Below, piece by piece: positions 1 to 5,217 of a DNA stretch of 18,303 nt. This DNA comes from Candidatus Parabacteroides intestinavium (GTDB lineage: Bacteria; Bacteroidota; Bacteroidia; Bacteroidales; Tannerellaceae). A program made the translations under genes and the position numbers. The stretch is from contig DWYO01000147.1 in the NCBI GenBank assembly GCA_019118725.1, forward strand, positions 1 to 18,303. Reading direction: 5' to 3'. Position 1 is the stretch's first letter. Every line of letters begins with the position of its first letter. Below the pieces are notes generated by a model. That model did no database searches. It was not told the DNA's origin and worked only from the letters and a program-made list of their open reading frames with translations.

Positions 1-1
1 C

Positions 2-928
2 GAAGAAACGGAAACAGAGGTTTATCGCCGTTTAGCTAACAACGTAGATACAATCTCTATCTATCGTAACGACAACGAAAAGTCTCTGCTGTATGAAAAG
101 TACATGAAGGTTAACGATACGACTTCTGTAAGCTTCTTGGGTATGGAAAATATTGCTGACTTCACGAAGATGGCTCCGGCAATGATCGCTGATACAGCAT
201 ACGTTCGTTATGACACGTACAAACCGCAGTACATGCTGGTTGTTGATCCGACTATCCACCCGGCAGGTAAATGGTGTGAAGAGCATCAATCTTCGACTTG
301 TGAACATGCAGTTCCTGTTAACGCTTGGACAGAAGGTCGCTTCTTGGTTAACTTGGTTGATTCGGCTAAGGCTTGGGATGAAGCTCATAAACATCAAGTA
401 GGTAATCCGTATAAGAACTCTGAAGGTTACTACAAGTTAGGTTTCGTTCAGGCAACTCATCGCAATGACTCTTTGATTGTTAACGATAAGAAGCAGTTCA
501 TTGGCAACAATGATAACCATATTGCTAAGTTCCAGTTCCGTTATGTAGACACAGAAGATCAGTCATTCGTAATCGAAACTTCATTAGACGGTACTCAGAC
601 TCCGGGTTACTTGAAGTGGATGAACGGTGTTGTAGTTGTTGTTGACGATATCAAGAATGCAGATGTTTACAACATGAACGAAGACGAGTCTCGCACTCCG
701 ACCGCAAACGAAGAGATCAGCGCAGAAGAAGCTACTGTATCAGTAGTTGCAACAGACGGTGCTGTAATCGTTAAGGGTGCAGAAGGCAAGAACGTAGTAG
801 TAAGCACAATCTTAGGTAAGGTTGTAGCTAACGAAGTTGTTAACTCAGACAATGAGACTATCGCTGCTCCGGCTGGTATCGTAGTGGTATCGGTTGACGG
901 CGAAAGCTTCAAGGTTGCAGTTAAGTAA
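2..928 (+). CDS. DUF6383-like surface/secreted protein, 3' part only
   Basis: The reading frame is open from base 2, so the start lies outside the window. 308 residues are visible and an internal Met codon at 104 is not the true start. The body has no catalytic motif I recognise; it has scattered aromatic residues and two Cys-containing stretches (near KWCEEH and SSTCEH). After an acidic linker (NEDESRTPTANEEISAEEA) comes a final domain of about 65 residues, starting near visible residue 245, rich in Val and Gly and ending GESFKVAVK. That pattern matches what I recall of DUF6383, common in Parabacteroides surface proteins, and resembles a type IX secretion C-terminal sorting domain (short beta strands, a GIVVVSVDG-like turn, a terminal KVxVK). 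The role of the body is unknown. Codon use is strongly biased: every Phe codon I checked is TTC and every Arg codon is CGT or CGC, unlike the downstream genes, which suggests very high expression. The DUF6383 name is from memory of the family. Confidence 0.85.
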   Translation, partial: EETETEVYRRLANNVDTISIYRNDNEKSLLYEKYMKVNDTTSVSFLGMENIADFTKMAPAMIADTAYVRYDTYKPQYMLVVDPTIHPAGKWCEEHQSSTCEHAVPVNAWTEGRFLVNLVDSAKAWDEAHKHQVGNPYKNSEGYYKLGFVQATHRNDSLIVNDKKQFIGNNDNHIAKFQFRYVDTEDQSFVIETSLDGTQTPGYLKWMNGVVVVVDDIKNADVYNMNEDESRTPTANEEISAEEATVSVVATDGAVIVKGAEGKNVVVSTILGKVVANEVVNSDNETIAAPAGIVVVSVDGESFKVAVK

Positions 929-936
929 ATAAATTG

Positions 937-1051
937 AAGAGAACTTCCTCCCCCCCCTTTCGGGGTACTTCCTCTATAAACAGAGGGAGAGTTCTTTTCC
1001 CGAATTCCTCCTCTGTTTATAGAGGAGGTGTCGCGGAGCGACGGAGGAGTT
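937..1051. repeat. Compound palindromic intergenic element (REP-like)
   Basis: Starting 9 bases after the stop codon, several hairpins are packed together. An outer stem pairs 937-945 with 990-998 (8 of 9). A C-run/TTT/CGGGG hairpin lies near 951-965. Hairpin CCTCT-ATAAAC-AGAGG is at 971-986. Hairpin CCTCCTCT-GTTTAT-AGAGGAGG is at 1007-1028. Hairpin GTCGC-GGA-GCGAC is at 1030-1042, flanked by an outer 9-bp stem (1003-1011 with 1043-1051, one G-U). Bases 971-986 are the exact reverse complement of 1010-1025, so the two hairpins have complementary loops. It may act as a 3'-end stabiliser or terminator for the upstream gene, or be one copy of a dispersed repeat. The structure is seen directly; the dispersed-repeat idea is inference. 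Confidence 0.7.
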
Positions 1052-1183
1052 AAAAATACAAACAAAGACATTAGTTCATAATTAGAAATTTAATTGTATC
1101 CCATCAGAGTAACTTGTGATAAGCGAACGGGATGATATTTAGTTAGTAAATAAAATAGAGTAACAAAAAGTTCTGCTTGCGAG

Positions 1184-1256
1184 TAGCTTTGTGAAGAGCG
1201 AAAGCAAGAATCTAAAAAGAAAGCCTCGCGGGCATTGCGTCCGGGAGGCTTTTTTC
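1184..1256 (+). ncRNA. Possible short transcript ending at the 1219-1256 terminator
   Basis: A perfect Bacteroidetes -7 box, TAGCTTTG, lies at 1184-1191, and a strong intrinsic terminator ends about 60 bases later. No TTG sits at the expected -33 spacing, and no ORF lies between. The segment could encode a very small RNA, but it could equally be the tail of the 3' UTR of the upstream gene. GC-rich short complementary pieces (CTTGC at 1176-1180, GCAAG at 1204-1208) suggest folding. Weak call. Confidence 0.2.
1219..1256 (+). terminator. Rho-independent terminator
   Basis: Stem GCCTCGCGG (1223-1231) pairs with CCGGGAGGC (1241-1249), 8 of 9 pairs with one G-G mismatch. The loop is nine bases, followed by TTTTTTT. 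It ends the transcript entering from the left. The complementary strand also gives a T-rich run after the stem (TTTCTTTTT), so it may work in both directions. Confidence 0.88.
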
Positions 1257-1312
1257 TACGATCTTGTTCGTATGTTTTGTACCCTCCTGCCTTGAATTTT
1301 GATGCGGTTTAG

Positions 1313-1343
1313 TTGACGTAGCTCAATAAAAGTTTTATCTTTG
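1313..1343 (+). promoter_or_regulatory. Bacteroidetes-type promoter for iorA-iorB-tlpA operon
   Basis: TTG (1313-1315, within TTGACG) is separated by 20 bases from TATCTTTG (1336-1343), an exact fit to the Bacteroidetes sigma-ABfr consensus TTG-N19-21-TAnnTTTG. Transcription would start near 1350, giving an unusually long leader of about 240 bases before iorA. The terminator at 1219-1256 insulates it from the left. Confidence 0.75.
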
Positions 1344-1362
1344 CCCATTGTAAGTGCTAAGA

Positions 1363-1411
1363 AGCTGTTTTGAATTTTTTTAGAGAAAACGGAAATAAAT
1401 TCAAAATGGCT
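1363..1411 (+). promoter_or_regulatory. Hairpin at the 5' end of the iorA leader RNA
   Basis: Bases 1363-1377 pair with 1397-1411 over 15 positions with no mismatch and two G-U pairs, around a 19-base loop. It begins about a dozen bases after the predicted start of transcription. A U-rich stretch follows further on (TTCTTTTGTTTTGAGTTTTT), which could make it an attenuator or a stability element. Smaller hairpins follow in the leader: TCAACT-TATT-AGTTGA (1461-1476) and ACAAGAT/ATCTTGT around 1495-1528. I find no known riboswitch motif. Confidence 0.45.
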
Positions 1412-1511
1412 CTAAGTTCTTTTGTTTTGAGTTTTTAGTTGGTTTAAGTTTCGCACGTGCTCAACTTATTAGTTGATATTCAGTGAACAAGAAAACAAGA
1501 TCGAGAACCTT

Positions 1512-1586
1512 ATGGAGGCAAAATCTTGTATCAAACAGCGTGTGAAAAACGCTTGTTGTTTGAACTTGCGAAAGTTGATTAAATAA
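1512..1586 (+). CDS. Possible 24-codon leader mini-ORF upstream of iorA
   Basis: An ATG at 1512 opens a 24-codon frame that stops at 1584-1586, seven bases before the iorA ATG. The peptide would be basic (seven Lys/Arg) with cysteines at positions 6, 15 and 16. The spacing could allow translational coupling to iorA. There is no clear ribosome binding site, and a frame of this length occurs easily by chance. The function is unknown. Confidence 0.2.
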   Translation: MEAKSCIKQRVKNACCLNLRKLIK

Positions 1587-1593
1587 TAAAGAT

Positions 1594-3192
1594 ATGGGAA
1601 AACATTTGTTTTTAGGAGACGAAGCGATAGCCCAGGCGGCCATTGATGCCGGACTTTCGGGCGTATATGCTTATCCGGGTACCCCTTCGACAGAGATTAC
1701 GGAGTATATTCAGGGCTCTGCGGTAGCGAAGGAGAGAAATATCCATTGTAAATGGAGCGCAAACGAGAAAACGGCTATGGAGGCGGCTTTGGGTATGAGT
1801 TATGCCGGCAAGCGTTCGCTTTGTTGTATGAAGCATGTAGGCATGAATGTGGCGGCCGACTGTTTTATGAATGCGGCGATGAGTGGTATTAACGGGGGAA
1901 TGATTATCGTCACGGCTGATGACCCTTCGATGCACTCGTCACAAAACGAGCAGGATAACCGTCTGTATGGTAACTTTGCCATGATCCCGATGCTGGAGCC
2001 GTCAAGCCAGCAAGAGGCATACGATATGGTGTATGAAGGCTTTGAATTGTCGGAGAAGTTAGGGTATCCTATCCTGCTTCGTGTCACGACCCGCATGGCG
2101 CATTCGCGTGCCGGGGTAGAGACACGTGAACTCAAAGATATGCTTCCGATGCATTGTCCGGAGGATGGACGGCAACGCTATATTCTTCTTCCGGCTTTGG
2201 CGCGTCAACGCTATCGGAAACTGATTGCGGCACAAGAAGCGTTTGAACAGGCTTCGGAGAGTTCGCCCTACAATATATATTATGATGCTCCGGATAAATC
2301 GCTGGGTATTATTGCGACCGGTATAGCATTCAATTACCTTTCCGAGAATTATCCGGATGGTTTTAAGCATCCGGTGTTGAAGATTTCCCAATATCCGGTA
2401 CCGACTGAAAAACTTGCCCGTTTGGTAGACGAGTGTGAGGAGATTCTGGTATTGGAAGAGGGGTATCCGGTTGTAGAACAACAATTGAAAGGAATATTGA
2501 GCAAAGGGCTGAACGTGCATGGACGTTTGGACGGAACCCTGCAACGTGATGGAGAACTTACGCCAGATGCTGTAGGCAAAGCGTTGGGATTGACCATCAC
2601 GCAATATTATGCCACACCGGAAGTGGTGGAACAGCGTCCGCCTGCCTTGTGCCAAGGATGCGGCCACCGCGATATGTATCAGGCGCTGAATGAAGTATTG
2701 GCAGAATACGAAGGAGCGAAGGTATTCGGCGATATAGGATGCTATACACTCGGAGCTTTGCCTCCTTTCCGTGCGATTGATACATGTATTGATATGGGAG
2801 CTTCCATTACTATGGCCAAAGGAGCTTCGGATGCGGGTGTTTTCCCTGCCGTTTCAGTGATTGGCGATTCGACCTTTACCCATTCCGGCATGACCGGTTT
2901 GTTGGATTGCGTGAATGAAAACACCAATATTACCATTGTGATTTCGGATAATGAAACTACGGCTATGACCGGAGGACAAGATTCGGCCGGTACGGGGCGT
3001 CTGGAGTCTATCTGTGCAGGTATCGGCGTTGATCCGGCGCATATCCGTGTCATGATTCCCCTCAAGAAGAATTACGAAGAGATGAAGCAAATCATCCGCG
3101 AGGAGATTGAATACCAGGGCGTCTCTGTCTTGATTCCTCGTCGCGAATGCATTCAGACATTAACCAGAAAGAAAAAAGCAAGTAAGAAATGA
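1594..3192 (+). CDS. iorA: Indolepyruvate/2-oxoacid ferredoxin oxidoreductase, alpha subunit
   Basis: This is the thiamine-diphosphate subunit of an enzyme that oxidatively decarboxylates aryl pyruvates (from aromatic amino-acid transamination) to acyl-CoA and CO2, passing electrons to ferredoxin. It acts in the cytoplasm of anaerobes and is also reversible in biosynthesis. The N-terminal pyrimidine-binding domain opens with YPGTPSTE (residues 27-34). The C-terminal thiamine-binding domain has CQGCGH (353-358) and the cofactor signature GDS (424-426) to SDN (451-453). At 532 residues it stops after PRREC plus a Lys-rich tail, exactly where other IorA proteins carry a ferredoxin domain with two [4Fe-4S] sites; that domain is absent. 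The ATG at 1594 is the first that leaves the N-terminal domain complete. Its stop overlaps the iorB start by four bases. The aryl-pyruvate substrate is inferred from family resemblance. Confidence 0.95.
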   Translation: MGKHLFLGDEAIAQAAIDAGLSGVYAYPGTPSTEITEYIQGSAVAKERNIHCKWSANEKTAMEAALGMSYAGKRSLCCMKHVGMNVAADCFMNAAMSGINGGMIIVTADDPSMHSSQNEQDNRLYGNFAMIPMLEPSSQQEAYDMVYEGFELSEKLGYPILLRVTTRMAHSRAGVETRELKDMLPMHCPEDGRQRYILLPALARQRYRKLIAAQEAFEQASESSPYNIYYDAPDKSLGIIATGIAFNYLSENYPDGFKHPVLKISQYPVPTEKLARLVDECEEILVLEEGYPVVEQQLKGILSKGLNVHGRLDGTLQRDGELTPDAVGKALGLTITQYYATPEVVEQRPPALCQGCGHRDMYQALNEVLAEYEGAKVFGDIGCYTLGALPPFRAIDTCIDMGASITMAKGASDAGVFPAVSVIGDSTFTHSGMTGLLDCVNENTNITIVISDNETTAMTGGQDSAGTGRLESICAGIGVDPAHIRVMIPLKKNYEEMKQIIREEIEYQGVSVLIPRRECIQTLTRKKKASKK

Positions 3193-3770
3193 AAACAGAT
3201 ATCATACTATCAGGTGTAGGCGGGCAGGGAATCCTTTCTATTGCCGCCGCTATCGGAGAAGCCGCTTTGAAGGAAGGTCTTTATATGAAGCAGGCAGAGG
3301 TACACGGTATGAGCCAGCGTGGTGGAGATGTACAATCGAATCTGCGCCTCTCGGACCAGCCCATTGCTTCCGATTTGATTCCATTGGGCCATGCGGATTT
3401 GATCATCTCGCTCGAACCCATGGAGAGTTTGCGGTATTTGCCTTATTTACATAAGGAAGGATGGCTTGTGACCAATTCGCAACCTTTTATCAACATCCCG
3501 AATTATCCGGAGATAGAGAAGGTAAATGCGGAATTGGATAAACTCCCGCATAAAGTCGTTTTGGATGTGGAAGCAATTGCCAAAGAAGCCGGTTCGGTCC
3601 GTGCGGCAAATATCGTCATGCTTGGCGCTGCTACGCCTTTCCTCGGATTGGAATACGAAAAGATTGAAGAGGGAGTCCGTAGTATCTTTGCCCGTAAAGG
3701 GGAAGAGATTGTAGCCATGAACCTCAAAGCCTTGAAAGCAGGATATGAAATAGCACAAAGTAAAGCATAA
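3189..3770 (+). CDS. iorB: Indolepyruvate ferredoxin oxidoreductase, beta (gamma-domain) subunit
   Basis: This is the partner subunit of IorA, carrying the pyruvate ferredoxin oxidoreductase gamma-type domain that binds CoA. At 193 residues it has the usual length. The opening GVGGQGILS (residues 9-17) and the following AEVHGMSQRGGDVQSNLR segment are highly characteristic of IorB, as is the SLEPMESLRYLPYL stretch. The ATGA overlap (3189-3192) with iorA implies translational coupling and equal amounts of the two subunits. It has no cysteine cluster, so neither subunit here has an obvious Fe-S domain. Expression should come from the promoter at 1313-1343. Confidence 0.95.
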   Translation: MKTDIILSGVGGQGILSIAAAIGEAALKEGLYMKQAEVHGMSQRGGDVQSNLRLSDQPIASDLIPLGHADLIISLEPMESLRYLPYLHKEGWLVTNSQPFINIPNYPEIEKVNAELDKLPHKVVLDVEAIAKEAGSVRAANIVMLGAATPFLGLEYEKIEEGVRSIFARKGEEIVAMNLKALKAGYEIAQSKA

Positions 3771-3774
3771 ACGT

Positions 3775-4287
3775 ATGAAAAAGTATCTATTGACAACCCT
3801 TTGTCTGCTCTTCGCCTGTGTGGCTTGGGCGCAGACTGACTGCGAGGATATCATTAAGGTAGGCGATACGATGCCCTCCTTTACGATTACGCACGATAAC
3901 GGTACAACCATCTCTTCTACGAAATGGAACGGTAAGGTGATTCTTGTGAATCTCTTTGCTACCTGGTGCCCGCCTTGCCAGAAGGAATTGGCCGCGGTAA
4001 AGCAAACGTTGTGGCCGAAGTATAAGGACAATAAGGATTTTGTGATGTTGGTCATCGGCCGTGAGCACACGGATGCCGACCTCAAGAAGTATAACGAAAA
4101 GAAGGGGTTCGAGTTTCCGCTTTATCCGGATAAAAACCGTGCTATCTTCAATTCGTTTGCCAAGAATCTCATACCCCGTTCTTATCTGATCGGGAAAGAT
4201 GGCAAAGTGGTGTATGCCAGCAAAGGCTATACCGATGAAGAATTTGCGCAGCTGATGCAAGAAATAGAGAAGGCGTTGGGAGAATAG
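3775..4287 (+). CDS. TlpA/thioredoxin-like periplasmic protein
   Basis: This is an exported thiol-disulfide oxidoreductase-like protein of 170 residues. A signal peptide covers residues 1-19 (KK, then a hydrophobic core, then AWA before Q20). A thioredoxin fold of the TlpA/AhpC-TSA type follows: VGDTMPSFTI near 29-38, strand KVILVNLFATW (54-64), the redox pair C65-P-P-C68, and the cis-proline P134 in NLIPRSYLIG. A further Cys is at position 23. The CPPC pair is typical of TlpA-like reductases. It starts four bases after the iorB stop, so it belongs to the same transcript, although the other products are cytoplasmic. Its partner is unknown; candidates are periplasmic or surface proteins needing disulfide reduction. 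Fold and motif are certain, the physiological role is not. Confidence 0.92.
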   Translation: MKKYLLTTLCLLFACVAWAQTDCEDIIKVGDTMPSFTITHDNGTTISSTKWNGKVILVNLFATWCPPCQKELAAVKQTLWPKYKDNKDFVMLVIGREHTDADLKKYNEKKGFEFPLYPDKNRAIFNSFAKNLIPRSYLIGKDGKVVYASKGYTDEEFAQLMQEIEKALGE

Positions 4288-4294
4288 GAGATGC

Positions 4295-4357
4295 GTTGAC
4301 AAGGATTAGAATGTGTCTTTTTCCTTGTCAACTGTGGTCTTGTTCCTTTGTTAACTG
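4295..4357 (+). promoter_or_regulatory. Inverted repeat with two alternative right arms
   Basis: Left arm GTTGACAAGGA (4295-4305) is perfectly complementary over 11 bases to 4322-4332, with a 16-base loop. A second near-copy of the right arm lies at 4344-4355 (TCCTTTGTTAAC), which can pair with the same left arm with one bulged base and one G-U pair. There is no T-run directly after the first stem, so it is not a standard terminator. It lies between the tlpA-like gene and the flavodoxin-ferredoxin gene and may control read-through or RNA stability. Confidence 0.45.
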
Positions 4358-4371
4358 AAAAATAGAAAGTG

Positions 4372-5157
4372 ATGGATTGTAAGGACATACATGTTGTTTA
4401 CTTTTCGCCCACCCATACTTCGGCCAAGATTGTGCATGCCGTAGCGGAAGGGATGGGCGCCGTTTCTTATGCGGAATCGGATCTGACTTACGAGAAACCG
4501 GCACAATTGGAAAGCATCCAGGGGGGGCTGACGCTGGTGGCTGTTCCGGTATATGGAGGCCGTGTGCCGGACATCGCCCTCGAGCGGTTACAGATGCTCC
4601 GGGGAAAACAGACCCCGGTTGTGCCTATTGTGGTGTATGGCAATCGGGATTATGACGATGCTTTGCTGGAACTTTCGGATGTTCTTAAAAGCCAGGGATT
4701 TATTCCGGTGGCAGCCGGAGCGTTTATCGGGGAACACTCGTTCAGTTCGGCGGAATACCCGGTAGCCGCCGGTCGTCCGGACAAAGCCGATCACGATGCG
4801 GCATTCCTTTTTGGGCAGCATATCGTGGAGAAAGTACATGCGTTGAAGAGTCTCAAGGAAATGCAGCCATTGACGGTGAAAGGGCATTTCCCATATAAAG
4901 AGAAGATGCCTGCGCAGCCTGCCTCACCGCTGACCGACCTTGATCTTTGTACGCAATGTGAGCATTGTATCGGCATTTGTCCGACAGAGGCCATCTCGAT
5001 TGTCGAGGGGGAAATCTATAGCGATCCGGCCAAATGCATCAAATGTTGTGCTTGCGTGAAAGAGTGTCCGGAAGGGGCGCGTACGTTTCCGAATCCGTTT
5101 GCGGCTTACCTGCATCAGCATTTCAGCGCACGCAAGAAACCGGAATTATTCTTGTAA
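4372..5157 (+). CDS. Flavodoxin-ferredoxin fusion protein (EFR1-like)
   Basis: This is a cytoplasmic electron-transfer protein of 261 residues. The N-terminal flavodoxin-like domain (about 1-160) begins with the FMN-phosphate loop SPTHTSAK (residues 12-19) and has a VPVYGGRVPD segment. The C-terminal domain holds two classical [4Fe-4S] sites: C193, C196, C199, C203-P and C222, C225, C228, C232-P. The second site has an extra Cys at 226. The combination matches EFR1-family proteins as I recall them; their partners are mostly unknown. A GTG at 4369 is in frame, but the adjacent ATG at 4372 is the more likely start. It lies 84 bases after the tlpA-like gene, so it may be partly read from the iorAB promoter. 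Service as an IorAB electron acceptor is inference from position and from the missing IorA ferredoxin domain. Confidence 0.92.
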   Translation: MDCKDIHVVYFSPTHTSAKIVHAVAEGMGAVSYAESDLTYEKPAQLESIQGGLTLVAVPVYGGRVPDIALERLQMLRGKQTPVVPIVVYGNRDYDDALLELSDVLKSQGFIPVAAGAFIGEHSFSSAEYPVAAGRPDKADHDAAFLFGQHIVEKVHALKSLKEMQPLTVKGHFPYKEKMPAQPASPLTDLDLCTQCEHCIGICPTEAISIVEGEIYSDPAKCIKCCACVKECPEGARTFPNPFAAYLHQHFSARKKPELFL

Positions 5158-5170
5158 TTTTGTTTTTTTT
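5133..5170 (+). terminator. Weak terminator-like hairpin over the end of the EFR1-like gene
   Basis: CAAGAA (5133-5138) pairs with TTCTTG (5149-5154) around a 10-base loop. The T-rich run TTTTGTTTTTTTT ends at 5170. The stem is short and AT-rich and overlaps the last codons, so termination is probably partial. Confidence 0.35.
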
Positions 5171-5192
5171 ATGAAATCTGCCTTTTATTCGT

Positions 5193-5200
5193 TATTTTTG
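5193..5200 (+). promoter_or_regulatory. Promoter -7 box upstream of dxs
   Basis: TATTTTTG fits the Bacteroidetes -7 consensus TAnnTTTG. No TTG is present at the ideal upstream spacing; the region there reads TTTATG. Its last base is 17 bases before the dxs ATG, so the leader would be only about 10 to 12 bases. It probably drives dxs-trkA-trkH. Confidence 0.5.
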
Positions 5201-5217
5201 CCCCAAAAATAGAGAAT

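Noticed and set aside
667..1071. 134-codon open frame on the minus strand over the end of the first gene and the palindromic element
   Set aside because: It runs antisense to a strongly codon-biased gene and through hairpin sequence. Its composition (Ser/Thr/Pro/Leu) is that of a complement shadow, with no recognisable motif.
1344..1593. TPP riboswitch in the leader of the thiamine-dependent iorA
   Set aside because: The conserved CTGAGA and related core motifs are not present in the leader.
3447..4302. Long minus-strand open frames over iorB and the tlpA-like gene (212 and 171 codons)
   Set aside because: Both lie opposite genes with clear motifs and carry no signatures of their own; they are complement shadows.
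4369..4371. GTG as start of the flavodoxin-ferredoxin gene
   Set aside because: An ATG follows immediately at 4372 and leaves the FMN loop in its usual position, so the GTG adds only one residue.
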